From: Acidaminococcales bacterium
GTDB taxonomy: Bacteria > Bacillota > Negativicutes > Acidaminococcales > JAISLQ01
Assembly (NCBI GenBank): GCA_031290885.1
Contig: JAISLQ010000050.1
Coordinates: forward strand, 1-33,454
Length of the DNA: 33,454 nt
Direction: 5' to 3'
This document shows positions 6,753 to 14,944 of the stretch, piece after piece. The position numbers were made by a program, and so were the translations under genes. Below the pieces are notes generated by a model, which saw only the letters and a program-made list of their open reading frames with translations, made no database searches and had not been told where the DNA came from. How positions within the stretch are numbered: position 1 is the stretch's first letter; each line of letters begins with the position of its first letter.

Positions 6753-9342
6753 AAAAGTTCCCCTTAGTTTGCGCCCAGTTTTTGCCTGCCGCCACGTCCA
6801 CCACCAACGGCACCTTCAATTCGGCGGCTGCCTGCATTGTGCCTTTTACCATCTCTTCCAGCAGCCGCCTCTCGCCGTCCGGCGCTTCAAAGATCAACTC
6901 ATCGTGTACTTGCAGGAGCAGCCGCGATTTCATCTTTTTTGCCGCCAACAGCCGCGCCACGTCCACCATCGCCTTTTTGATTATGTCGGCGGCGGAGCCT
7001 TGGATGGGCGTATTTATCGCCGTGCGCTCGGCGAAAGAACGCCGGTTGAAATTGGAGCTGTTAATGTCAGGCAAATAACGGCGCCGGTTAAACATGGTAG
7101 TGGCGTATCCCGCTTTGCGCGCGTCTTCCACCGCCTGCCGCATGTAGTTTTTTATTCCCGGGTAGCGCCCGAAATATTTTTCGATATATACGGACGCTTC
7201 CGCGCGGCTTATGCCGAGGTCGCGAGCCAGGCCGAAATCGCTGATGCCATAGACTATGCCAAAATTGACCGCCTTGGCGCGCGTGCGCAAGGCCGGCGTT
7301 ACTTGCTCCGCCGGCACGCCGAAAACTTCGGCGGCGGTCTGCCTGTGTATATCCTGATTTTCCCAGAAAGCCCCGATAAAAAGCGGGTCGCCGGACATAT
7401 GGGCAAGTATCCTAAGTTCCACCTGCGAATAGTCAAAAGCCACCAGCCAGTCAAAGCCCGGGCCGGGAACAAAAAATTTCCTGATCCGCCGGCCGGTTTC
7501 CGTCCTGACCGGGATGTTTTGCAGGTTGGGCTCCGTGCTGGACAAGCGGCCGGTAGCCGTCGCCAATTGTTGGAAATGGGAGTGCACCCGGCCGGTTTCC
7601 CGGTCGATCAGCGGTTTCATGCCTTCAAGATAGGTCGATTGCAGTTTGCTGAGCAGCCTGAATTCCAAAACTTCATCGACCACCGGATGCAGGCCGGACA
7701 ATTTTTCCAGTACGTCCGCGTCCGTCGAATAACCGGTTTTGGTTTTTTTCTGCACAGGCAGGGCCAGGCGCTCAAAAAGCAGCGTTCCCAATTGCTTGGG
7801 CGAATTGAGGTTGAATTGTTCCCCGGCCAGGGCGTAAATTTCCGTTTGCAAAAGTTCGATTTTTTGCGAAAGTTCCTCCGACATGGCTTCAAGCTGGCGC
7901 CTGTCCACGGTTATCCCGTTCATTTCCATGGCGGCCAGCACTTTTGTCAGGGGCAGTTCCAGATCGCGGTAAAGTTGGACAAGCCCGGCCTTGGCCAGCT
8001 CTTGCGCCAAAACCGCCTGCAGCCGCGCCAAAAGCTCCGAGGGAGCGGCATCCGCGCCGCCCGGGCAAAAACGGGCGAAAAGAGATTCTATGGTGAAGTT
8101 GTTAAGCGAGGGATCGACTAAATAAGCGGCCACCGCTCCATCGTCCGCTATGCCCCGCAGCGGCGCGCCTTCTGACCGGACGGCCTGATAAAGTTCTTTC
8201 GCGTTAAGTGCGGCCTTGGGAAATTCGGCATCGGACAGCCATTCCAGCACGGCCGGCCAGGCCGCGGCTTCCGCTTGGAAAAGATAAACGCGCCCGCCGG
8301 TAAAAATTTCCATTTCTGCTAATTTAAGGCGCGGCAAAGTTCCCGTAATTTTGGGATAAACAAACGCCGTATCCTCCGTTTGGCCGAACAATATGGCACT
8401 TGCCCGCTCAAAACTGTCCACGGTTTCCGCCGCGCCGCTTTTGACCGGCTTTGCCGGCGCTTCGGGCAAGCCGCCGGCCGCGCATAACGAGGCAAGCTTG
8501 CCTTTCAGTCCGCTAAAATCCAGTTCGGCGACGAGCGATTCGGCTTTGGCCCGATCAGGGTTTATGGTGAACCGGGCGGGAAAAAATTCTATTGGCACGG
8601 CTTTGTCGATGCTGGCCAGCCGCCTGGACAAGAAAGCCAGCTCTTTGTTGGCCGCCAGTTTTTCGCCCGGCTTGCCTTTTATATGCTCAAGGTTGGCAAA
8701 AATATTTTCAACGGTCCCGTATTCCGCCAAAAGTTTGCCGGCGGTCTTTTCGCCTATGCCGGGCACGCCGGGAATGTTATCGGACGCATCGCCCATCAAA
8801 GCTTTAAGTTCGACAATCTGCGCCGGCGACAGGTTGTATTCGGCGCGCAAGGCGGCCAAATCAAAAAGTTTTGTGTTGGAAATGCCCTTTTTTGTCAAAA
8901 GTACCTTGGTCCGTTCGCCGACAAGCTGCAAAGCGTCACGGTCCCCGGTTACGACAATGTTGTCGCAGCCGGCGCCTTCCGCTCGCGCGGCCAGCGTACC
9001 GATAATGTCGTCAGCTTCGTAACCGTCAAAATCTAAAACCGCTATGCCAAAACTCTCAAGCAGCCGGCGCGCCAAGGGGAACTGCTCTATAAGTTCGGGC
9101 GGGGTCGGTTTGCGCTGGGCTTTGTACGCGCTGAAAAGGCCGGTGCGAAAGGTTACGCGCGATTTGTCGAAAGCCACCGCCATAAATTGCGGCTTCATTT
9201 CATCTATGAGGCGCAAAAGCATGTTGGCGAGGCCGTACACGGCGCCGGTATTTACGCCTTTGCTGCTGACAAGCGGCGGCAAAGCGTAAAACGCCCGATA
9301 GAGCAGGCTGCTGCCGTCAACTATGACAAATTTACCGTTCAT
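6751..9342 (-). CDS. polA: DNA polymerase I
   Basis: Fills gaps and removes RNA primers during replication and repair. The 863-residue protein has an N-terminal 5'-3' exonuclease domain (about 1-290, starting FVIVDGSSLLYRAFYALPPL, with VTGDRDALQLV and the helix-hairpin-helix GVPGIGEKTAGKLL). A middle 3'-5' exonuclease-like domain follows, then the polymerase domain with motif A DYSQVELRILAHMSGD (near 640), motif B RTRAKAVNFGIVYGIS (near 694) and motif C QVHDELIFEAP (near 812). In the middle domain the catalytic DxE and other acidic positions appear lost, so proofreading is probably absent, as in Bacillus and Taq enzymes. I chose ATG 9342 (GGATGG seven bases upstream); ATG 9366 would add eight residues. 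The stop overlaps repeat element B. Confidence 0.97.
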   Translation of the reverse strand: MNGKFVIVDGSSLLYRAFYALPPLVSSKGVNTGAVYGLANMLLRLIDEMKPQFMAVAFDKSRVTFRTGLFSAYKAQRKPTPPELIEQFPLARRLLESFGIAVLDFDGYEADDIIGTLAARAEGAGCDNIVVTGDRDALQLVGERTKVLLTKKGISNTKLFDLAALRAEYNLSPAQIVELKALMGDASDNIPGVPGIGEKTAGKLLAEYGTVENIFANLEHIKGKPGEKLAANKELAFLSRRLASIDKAVPIEFFPARFTINPDRAKAESLVAELDFSGLKGKLASLCAAGGLPEAPAKPVKSGAAETVDSFERASAILFGQTEDTAFVYPKITGTLPRLKLAEMEIFTGGRVYLFQAEAAAWPAVLEWLSDAEFPKAALNAKELYQAVRSEGAPLRGIADDGAVAAYLVDPSLNNFTIESLFARFCPGGADAAPSELLARLQAVLAQELAKAGLVQLYRDLELPLTKVLAAMEMNGITVDRRQLEAMSEELSQKIELLQTEIYALAGEQFNLNSPKQLGTLLFERLALPVQKKTKTGYSTDADVLEKLSGLHPVVDEVLEFRLLSKLQSTYLEGMKPLIDRETGRVHSHFQQLATATGRLSSTEPNLQNIPVRTETGRRIRKFFVPGPGFDWLVAFDYSQVELRILAHMSGDPLFIGAFWENQDIHRQTAAEVFGVPAEQVTPALRTRAKAVNFGIVYGISDFGLARDLGISRAEASVYIEKYFGRYPGIKNYMRQAVEDARKAGYATTMFNRRRYLPDINSSNFNRRSFAERTAINTPIQGSAADIIKKAMVDVARLLAAKKMKSRLLLQVHDELIFEAPDGERRLLEEMVKGTMQAAAELKVPLVVDVAAGKNWAQTKGNF

Positions 9343-9393
9343 TGGCGTACCATCCGTTTGAATCATTTGAGGCGCCCGGCTACTGATTGTATA

Positions 9394-9402
9394 ATTATAT
9401 CA
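9394..9402 (-). promoter_or_regulatory. Extended -10 promoter of polA
   Basis: The minus strand reads TGATATAAT, a perfect extended -10 (TG-N-TATAAT), about 50 bases before the chosen polA start. The expected -35 position shows no match to TTGACA, which extended -10 promoters tolerate. Transcription should start near 9387. Confidence 0.55.
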
Positions 9403-9410
9403 CAAGTAGC

Positions 9411-9432
9411 CGCAAAGAAAAAATTCTTTGCG
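9411..9432. repeat. Nine-base hairpin dyad just upstream of the polA -10
   Basis: CGCAAAGAA (9411-9419) and TTCTTTGCG (9424-9432) are perfectly complementary around a four-base centre. The dyad covers the place where a -35 would lie. It is either the terminator remnant of the upstream gene (no T-run follows) or an operator for polA. A second short palindrome, TTGTATATACAA, lies at 9470-9481. Confidence 0.4.
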
Positions 9433-9490
9433 CAAATATGCCGCAACAAAGCGCCGGCGGGCATGGCCATTGTATATACAAAATTTGCCC

Positions 9491-9507
9491 GCGCCCCCTG
9501 CGGGCGC
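9491..9507 (-). terminator. Weak terminator-like hairpin after the AMIN/glycosidase gene
   Basis: Directly after the stop codon the minus strand forms GCGCCC/GGGCGC (9502-9507 with 9491-9496) around a five-base loop, followed by GGGCAAATTTTG. The T-run is short and displaced, so termination would be partial at best. Confidence 0.35.
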
Positions 9508-9508
9508 C

Positions 9509-10924
9509 TTACGGTTCCGGCGGCTTGGACACAACCGCCAAAGCGACGCTGATCTTGCGTTCCTGTTTGTCCGACGGGCTATTCATCACCTGGCTGCCTA
9601 TGACCATTTCGCTTGAGCCGCCGCCGTCAAGGTTCATCGCTTCCACCACGCCGAAGGCCAGGAGTTCCTCCGCCGCTTCCCAAAGGGTCAGGCCAACGCT
9701 TTCTTTGCTGCGCCCGTCCGCGACGAACAAGACCACGTCGCCTCTGCCGTTTATGCCGACGGCTGTCCTGGGCGCGCGCCCGCTCATTATGTCCGGGGGG
9801 AAGCCCTCCGGGTTGCTCCCGGCCACAATCCGCCCCGTATCGACAAGGCGCGGCCCGGCGCCTAATACGTGGGCGGCTTCGTCGGCCATCTCGCCCATGC
9901 TTTGCGAAAAAATGACCGTATCGCCCGGACTAAGCGCGGATAGATGCCCGGCTGCCGTACCGTGCCCGGAAATTATAATCTGGTCATTTTCGCAAACGGC
10001 GTCCCCGGTAAAATCAAGCGCGAGGACTTTGCCGCCTTGGTCAATAATTACGTTGCAGCCGGGCTGGCTTGCCTTTACCCGCCGGGCGAAACTGCTTTCG
10101 TACACGACTAGGTCGTCCGCCAGCCGCACCCTGTTCACGCCCTTGACCGGCAAAACCGTTTTGTCGGGCAAAACTATCTGCGCGCAGTAAGCGGACAGGG
10201 AAAATTCCATGCCCTCATCCCGGTAGATGAGCAGCGCGGTGCGCTCCCGCTCTTCGCCGGCGATTATTTCGCCGTTTATTTTCAAATTGCCGATAACCCA
10301 GCCGTCGTAGTCAAAATAAGAAGCGTTGATCCCGGCCGCCGCGTTGTTGTCGTAGATTATGTTTTTTAAGCTGTCGCGCCTCAGCGTTTCCCGGTTGGCC
10401 ATGGCCGGCCGGATGTTCCAAAGCGACTTGTCCACCGTCAGATAGTGCATTTTCAAAGCGCGCCCGCCGGCGCGCCGCCTGATATTGGTATAAACAAGCC
10501 CGGGCGCTATGGTTTCTTCGTTTTTAATGTCATAGTTTTTAAAAATATCGACGACTATCCGCCAAGGCTCTTTGAGGACAAAGGCGCTATAGGCGGTTTC
10601 CTCGTCAAGCATTATGTCAAGCAGGAGCCGGCCGTCTTTTATTTTGAAAAGTTTGACTTGCCGCAAAAGCCGCCCGGAAAGAATGATGTCTTTTACATCT
10701 TCGCCTACCGCGCCCGGCCCGATTTCCAACGCTATGCGCTTGCCAAAGCCGGCCGGTTCCGCGAGCGTTACATTTTCGTTTATGTCGAGGACGACGCGCG
10801 TTTTTTCCGCGTAATCGCCGTAGCGCACGTTTTTGACGGTGAGCGCGGCTTGCGCGGCGCACGGCAAAAACAAAAAAACGGCTGCCAGCAAAAAAACGGC
10901 TGCCTGCCGCAAAAACAATTTCAT
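9509..10924 (-). CDS. Secreted AMIN-domain phosphodiester glycosidase family protein
   Basis: A 471-residue exported protein. Residues 1-27 are a signal peptide (basic start, long hydrophobic run, cleavage after CAAQA). Residues about 28-130 resemble an AMIN domain (TVKNVRYGDYAEKTRVVLDI, ending WRIVVDIF), a module that targets periplasmic proteins to the cell wall. From about 190 to the end lies a NAGPA/DUF2233-type domain, seen in AAGINASYFDYDGWVIGNL, GRAPRTAVGINGRGDVVLFV and the hallmark AMNLDGGGSSEMV near residue 436. Relatives hydrolyse GlcNAc-phosphodiester bonds or modify wall glycans; the substrate here is unknown. The ribosome site GGGAGG is about 11 bases from ATG, a rather long spacing. 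It sits between the flagellar terminator and polA. I found no clear promoter for it in 10925-10956. Confidence 0.8.
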   Translation of the reverse strand: MKLFLRQAAVFLLAAVFLFLPCAAQAALTVKNVRYGDYAEKTRVVLDINENVTLAEPAGFGKRIALEIGPGAVGEDVKDIILSGRLLRQVKLFKIKDGRLLLDIMLDEETAYSAFVLKEPWRIVVDIFKNYDIKNEETIAPGLVYTNIRRRAGGRALKMHYLTVDKSLWNIRPAMANRETLRRDSLKNIIYDNNAAAGINASYFDYDGWVIGNLKINGEIIAGEERERTALLIYRDEGMEFSLSAYCAQIVLPDKTVLPVKGVNRVRLADDLVVYESSFARRVKASQPGCNVIIDQGGKVLALDFTGDAVCENDQIIISGHGTAAGHLSALSPGDTVIFSQSMGEMADEAAHVLGAGPRLVDTGRIVAGSNPEGFPPDIMSGRAPRTAVGINGRGDVVLFVADGRSKESVGLTLWEAAEELLAFGVVEAMNLDGGGSSEMVIGSQVMNSPSDKQERKISVALAVVSKPPEP

Positions 10925-10944
10925 CTTATTTTATGCCTCCCGCG

Positions 10945-10979
10945 CTTGAAAAACAAATGCTTGCGGCCCGGACAAGCAT
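10945..10979 (-). terminator. Intrinsic terminator of the flagellar operon
   Basis: The minus strand has ATGCTTG (10973-10979) pairing with CAAGCAT (10957-10963) around a nine-base loop, followed at once by TTTGTTTTTC. Position (about 85 bases after the flgJ stop) and the T-rich tail fit a rho-independent terminator ending flgF-G-A-H-I-J. Confidence 0.7.
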
Positions 10980-11064
10980 ATCTATGCCGCAATGGATTCA
11001 AAGGCCCCCTTGCCGCCGGGCGTATATGCCAAAGGCTCTATCGCGCGCGGGACGGGTGAACGCC

Positions 11065-11514
11065 CTACTCTTTGGCGTTTGCGCCTTCCGGCAGCCTTTG
11101 CCGCCCGGAGCCGGAGAGCTGCCGGTATAAAAGCTCGCCCAGCCCCACGCCGCCGCCTGCCGCCATGACGCGGGTAAGTTCCACGTCCAGCATGGACTGC
11201 ATCATTTTCTCGCCGCTGCTTTTGGGAAAAAGCGTCCTTTCCGGCACGGTGTCGCGCATTTTGCCCAGCAGCATGTTCAGGAACACCGCTTCCATTTCGC
11301 GGCAAACCTCGCGCAGCTTGCCGTCTTTAGCCGCTTGATCCGGCGCGGTGGCAAGCCCCGCTTCTATTTTTTCTTCCGCCGCGCGCAATTTTTGCGCGAA
11401 AGCTTCGTCTTGGGCAGCCTCCACGCTGGCCTTGCCTTTGGCCAGGTTGACGTCGCTTGTCGCCGAGCGCATCACGCGCATGCCGCCCAGACCGCCGGCA
11501 AATATATCCGCCAT
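11065..11514 (-). CDS. flgJ: Flagellar rod-binding protein FlgJ, N-terminal-domain-only form
   Basis: Rod assembly factor. This 149-residue protein corresponds to the N-terminal rod-binding domain of FlgJ: EVCREMEAVFLNMLLGKMRD, then SGEKMMQSMLDVELTRVMA and GVGLGELLYRQL. The C-terminal muramidase domain of enterobacterial FlgJ is missing, as is usual outside proteobacteria, so wall clearance must come from another enzyme. ATG 11514 has GAAGGATGG upstream; GTG 11520 is an alternative. It follows flgI after about 110 bases and is the last gene before the operon terminator. The intervening 11515-11625 holds a palindrome (GCTTTTCCC..GGGGAAAAAGC, 11605-11624) directly after the flgI stop and no gene. 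Confidence 0.88.
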   Translation of the reverse strand: MADIFAGGLGGMRVMRSATSDVNLAKGKASVEAAQDEAFAQKLRAAEEKIEAGLATAPDQAAKDGKLREVCREMEAVFLNMLLGKMRDTVPERTLFPKSSGEKMMQSMLDVELTRVMAAGGGVGLGELLYRQLSGSGRQRLPEGANAKE

Positions 11515-11625
11515 AAACACCCATCCTTCGTTTCCTTTTCCCCCGGCTGAAGCCGCGTCCGCGAAATCCTCGCCGGGCAGCAGACAGCCGCAAAGCTTGT
11601 CCGTGCTTTTCCCGGGGAAAAAGCG

Positions 11626-12717
11626 TCAAATCATTTCTATAACCGCATGCAACGCTCCCGCCGACTGCATGGCCTGCAGGATCGTCATGATGTCGCGCGG
11701 GGTCGCCCCGGCGGCGTTGAGCGCCGTAACGACGTCGCTCACTTTGGTCGAGGTCGGCAATACGATCAGGTTCACTTTTTCTTCCTGGACATTCGTTTCC
11801 GTATTTCCCGTTACCACCGTCTGTCCCGGGGTGAAAGGCCCCGGCTGGGACACTTCCGTGCTTTTCGTGATGGTTACGGTCAGGCCGCCCTGCGACACGG
11901 CCACTTCGCTTATGCCGACGTTGCCGCCCATGACGACCGTGCCGGTCCTTTCGTTCAAGACGACTTTCGCCGCCTGATCCGGGTCAACCGAGATTTCTTC
12001 TATGCTGGCGATAAAACCCACTATGTCATGGCCGCCGCCCGGTATGCTGACGCTGACGGTGCCGGCGTCGCTCGCCATGGCGATGCCGCCCCAAACGGCA
12101 TTTATCCTGTTGGCGACCCGATCGGCGGTAGTGAAATCCGGTTTGTTAAGCGACAGGCGCAAAACGCCGTCGCTGGCCAAAGCGGTGCTGGTGCCGCGCT
12201 CGACAATCGCCCCGTTGGAGACCATGCCGGCGGTAGGGTGATTTTTCTGCTGGCCGCCGCCTCCTCCGCCGGCGGAATAGCCGCCGATAGAAACAGGGCC
12301 CTGCGCGACTGCGTAAACATCGCCGTTAGCCGCCTGCAGCGGCGACTGCAAAAGCACTCCGCCTTGAATGCTTTTCGCATCGCCCACCGAAGCCACATTT
12401 ATGTCAATAGTGTCGCCGGGTTTGGCGAAAGCCGGCAGTTTGGCCGTAACGATGACCGCCGCGACATTTTTCGGCTTTATATCGTTTACGTTGACGGTAA
12501 TGCCGAAATTTCTCATCATATTGACGATGGACATGATAGTATAGTCGCTTTTGGTAGAGTCCCCAGTGCCATTGAGCCCGACGACCACGCCGTAGCCCAG
12601 GAGTTGGTTGTCCCTCACCCCTTCCACTTTGGCCAGGTCTTTGATGCGCGCCGCTTCAAGGGGAAAAGAAAAACACAAGGTCAGGGCAGCCGCCACAAGG
12701 CAGATTATTGTCCTCAT
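11626..12717 (-). CDS. flgI: Flagellar P-ring protein
   Basis: Forms the P ring that surrounds the flagellar rod in the peptidoglycan layer of cells with an outer membrane. The 363-residue protein has a signal peptide of about 22 residues (cleaved near PLEAA) followed by ARIKDLAKVEGVRDNQLLGY, GVVVGLNGTGDSTKSDYT, the glycine-rich GGYSAGGGGGGQQKNHPT loop, NGAIVERG and a C-terminal EKVNLIVLPTSTKVSDVVTA. All are hallmarks of FlgI. I chose ATG 12717, eight bases after GGGAGG; TTG 12723 is less likely. It lies 16 bases downstream of flgH. Its presence next to FlgH is the best evidence in the window for a diderm envelope. Confidence 0.97.
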   Translation of the reverse strand: MRTIICLVAAALTLCFSFPLEAARIKDLAKVEGVRDNQLLGYGVVVGLNGTGDSTKSDYTIMSIVNMMRNFGITVNVNDIKPKNVAAVIVTAKLPAFAKPGDTIDINVASVGDAKSIQGGVLLQSPLQAANGDVYAVAQGPVSIGGYSAGGGGGGQQKNHPTAGMVSNGAIVERGTSTALASDGVLRLSLNKPDFTTADRVANRINAVWGGIAMASDAGTVSVSIPGGGHDIVGFIASIEEISVDPDQAAKVVLNERTGTVVMGGNVGISEVAVSQGGLTVTITKSTEVSQPGPFTPGQTVVTGNTETNVQEEKVNLIVLPTSTKVSDVVTALNAAGATPRDIMTILQAMQSAGALHAVIEMI

Positions 12718-12733
12718 TGCCAAACCCTCCCAT

Positions 12734-13318
12734 TTAAAACAAGAAATTCATAATCTGCGTCAGTATGCCCTGACGCTGTTTTCTCATGATCGGCCCTTTG
12801 CCGGTTACGGCGATCTTCGAGTTCGCCACATAATTTGACAGTATGGTGTTATTGGAAGAAATGTCCTGCGGCCGCACTTCGCCGGTAATGGTGATCATCT
12901 GCGTATCTTTGTTCTGTTTGATGGACTGGGTGCCCGATAAAAGAAGATTGCCGTTAGGCTGTATGCCCACCACCTGCACGGTGATGTTGGCGGTCAGCCG
13001 GTTGGCGTTGGTAATGTTGCCGGAAGTTTTGAAACTGTCTTTGGTGTTGGCGCCGTGAGCGGTCAGCCAGCCCAAAAGGGAGCCGCTGCCGGCGCTTAAA
13101 TTGACGCTGGCGTCTTTGGAGTTGTTCGCGGTGCCGCTACGCGTGGCGTTCGAGGTTTCCGATATGATAATCGTCAGTATGTCGCCGACGTTTCGGGCTT
13201 TGACATCCTGATAAATATTGTCTTTTTTGTTGTTCTGCCACAGAGATTCCGCCTCGCACAAAACCGGACGCGCCAACAAAAGGCTTGTTAGCGCGAAAAG
13301 CGCAATGGTTTTTTTCAT
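12734..13318 (-). CDS. flgH: Flagellar L-ring protein
   Basis: Subunit of the outer-membrane L ring of the flagellar basal body. The 194-residue protein has an N-terminal signal sequence, then SLWQNNKKDNIYQDVKARNV, GDILTIIISETSNA, the conserved NLLLSGTQSIKQNKDT and GEVRPQDISSNNTI. Typical FlgH proteins are lipoproteins with a lipobox near L-x-G-C. Here the only early cysteine (residue 21) is preceded by RPVL, a poor lipobox, so lipidation is doubtful. ATG 13318 has GGGGAG and GGTGA upstream. It sits between flgA and flgI, with a 76-base gap to flgA. Confidence 0.95.
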   Translation of the reverse strand: MKKTIALFALTSLLLARPVLCEAESLWQNNKKDNIYQDVKARNVGDILTIIISETSNATRSGTANNSKDASVNLSAGSGSLLGWLTAHGANTKDSFKTSGNITNANRLTANITVQVVGIQPNGNLLLSGTQSIKQNKDTQMITITGEVRPQDISSNNTILSNYVANSKIAVTGKGPIMRKQRQGILTQIMNFLF

Positions 13319-13394
13319 TTTTCACCACTCCCCAAAATTTCGCGGGGCAACTGTTGTCCCGCCGCTTTTTCATCCGCGTGGCAAAATGTTTTAT

Positions 13395-14117
13395 CTAAAC
13401 GAAACTTGAAACGACGACGGTCGTTGCGCTTTCGACCCTGGCAAGCAGGCTTTTGCCCGAATTGAGGTTGCGCACCCTTATCACGTCCCCGACCGCCCCC
13501 CCCTGCAGAGCCTGCCCGGCCACCTGCACGGTTACGGCCCCGGCCCTGCTGACGATAGTAATGTTGTCGCCCGCCCTTATCGCCTGCGGCCTGCCCAGCG
13601 CCGACTTGGTCACGACGCTGCCCGCGGTGAGCGGGCGCTTGGTTTCCAGCCCCGCGATATAGCCGACATCGGAAATGACGTCGTCAAACCTTGCGACTTC
13701 GCGCCGCTCCAGCAAAACGTCAGCTTCCGACAGAACCGTGCGCGCGGGAATGTCCCGCACGGTTACCAACACATAAGAGAACTTGCGCACCCGCCAAGCG
13801 GTCAGCAAATTCATCTGCGGCGCGCCATTGACCGCTATCGCGATCTTTACCTGCACCGGCGTATTATAGCGTATCGCCCCCACCAGTTCGGGCGCGACCG
13901 CAAGCGTCCCTTCCGGCAAGAAAATACTCTCCGGCAGCCGGGTCAGGCGCTCTATCTTGTATTCTGAACCGTCGCTGCGGTCCAGCCTGCTGCCGATAAA
14001 TTCCTCGACCAGCGCAAAGAGCGACGCGGACGGCAATGTTTGCTGCTGCCCGGCGGCTTTAACGGATGGCGGCGCCGCCAAAAACAGCGCGCACAGAACG
14101 ATTGCCCTGAGCAGCAT
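13395..14117 (-). CDS. flgA: Flagellar P-ring assembly chaperone FlgA
   Basis: Exported chaperone that helps FlgI assemble into the P ring. The 240-residue chain starts with a signal peptide (about 22 residues, cleaved near SVKAA). It ends with a SAF-like domain and the FlgA C-terminal segment: VTVRDIPARTVLSEADVLLE, KRPLTAGSVVTKSAL, RAGDNITIVSRAGAVTVQVA and GDVIRVRNLNSGKSLLARV. The start ATG overlaps the flgG stop by one base (TGATG), so translation is coupled. Genes for chaperone (flgA), L ring (flgH) and P ring (flgI) follow each other, which supports the assignment. Confidence 0.93.
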   Translation of the reverse strand: MLLRAIVLCALFLAAPPSVKAAGQQQTLPSASLFALVEEFIGSRLDRSDGSEYKIERLTRLPESIFLPEGTLAVAPELVGAIRYNTPVQVKIAIAVNGAPQMNLLTAWRVRKFSYVLVTVRDIPARTVLSEADVLLERREVARFDDVISDVGYIAGLETKRPLTAGSVVTKSALGRPQAIRAGDNITIVSRAGAVTVQVAGQALQGGAVGDVIRVRNLNSGKSLLARVESATTVVVSSFV

Positions 14118-14908
14118 CAGCGTTTCAGGCTCACCGCAGTTTGCAGCATTTCGTCACTGGTGGTGATCGCCTTGCCGTTTATTTCATAGGCCCTTTGGCA
14201 CACGATCATATTGACCATTTCTTCCACCAGCTGGACATTGGACATTTCAAGATAACGCTGGACGATAGTGCCTGTCCCTTCCACGCCGGGAGGGTTCACT
14301 ACCGGCTCGCCCGAGGCCGCCGTCTGGGTATAAAGGTTCTGCCCAAGCGCGCTCAGCCCGGCCGGATTGATAAAACGCGCCAATTCAATCTGCCCGAGCT
14401 CAACGGGGGCGTTCGCCCCGGCCTCAATTACTGACACGGTTCCATCGGAGGCGATGGTGATGGACGTGGCGTTTGCCGGTATGACGATCGCCGGTTCCAG
14501 CGCATAGCCATCGGCGGTAACAATGCGGCCTGTCTCGTCCTTCTTGAAAGAGCCGTCCCGCGTATAGGCCAGCGTGCCGTCCGGCATGGTTATCTGGAAA
14601 AACCCGTCATTTTGTATGACCAAATCAAGGTCGTTGCCTGTTTCCTGAAAAGCGCCCTGCAGATAAACCCTTTGCGTCGCGGCGACCTTGGTGCCGTGCC
14701 CTAAGTCAACGCCGGTCGGCACCTGGTTGTTGTCGTCGCCGGTTACCGTGCCGGCGGCCCGCAGGTTCTGGTACATCAGATCCTGAAAATCCACGCGGTA
14801 TTTTTTAAAGCCCACCGTGTTCACGTTCGCGATGTTGTTGGAGATAACGTCAAGGTTGACCTGCTGGCCTTTCATGCCAGTGCCGGCGGTCCAAAGCGAT
14901 CTCATCAT
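14117..14908 (-). CDS. flgG: Flagellar distal rod protein FlgG
   Basis: Major subunit of the distal rod. The 263-residue protein has the N-terminal rod signature MRSLWTAGTGMKGQQVNLD, then VISNNIANVNTVGFKK, the central YTRDGSFKKDETGRIVTADG and the C-terminal helix region EMVNMIVCQRAYEINGKA. Length fits FlgG (about 260). ATG 14908 is followed immediately by a second ATG (14905); a GGGAA site lies close upstream. It is separated from flgF by 96 bases that can form two hairpins, and overlaps flgA. It is exported by the flagellar type III system and needs no signal peptide. Confidence 0.96.
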   Translation of the reverse strand: MMRSLWTAGTGMKGQQVNLDVISNNIANVNTVGFKKYRVDFQDLMYQNLRAAGTVTGDDNNQVPTGVDLGHGTKVAATQRVYLQGAFQETGNDLDLVIQNDGFFQITMPDGTLAYTRDGSFKKDETGRIVTADGYALEPAIVIPANATSITIASDGTVSVIEAGANAPVELGQIELARFINPAGLSALGQNLYTQTAASGEPVVNPPGVEGTGTIVQRYLEMSNVQLVEEMVNMIVCQRAYEINGKAITTSDEMLQTAVSLKR

Positions 14909-14944
14909 TTCCCTTTTCGCCCCTTCTTTTTGAAAATAGCTTTT

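Noticed and set aside
6573-6767. Small basic open frame across element B
   Set aside because: It is only the translation of the repeat; similar peptides arise from element A because the DNA core is shared, not because of a gene.
6670-8121. Plus-strand open frame of 483 codons
   Set aside because: Antisense to polA, whose domains and motifs are intact; no family resemblance or credible ribosome site.
11647-12753. Plus-strand open frame of 368 codons
   Set aside because: Exact antisense shadow of flgI, including its glycine-rich loop.
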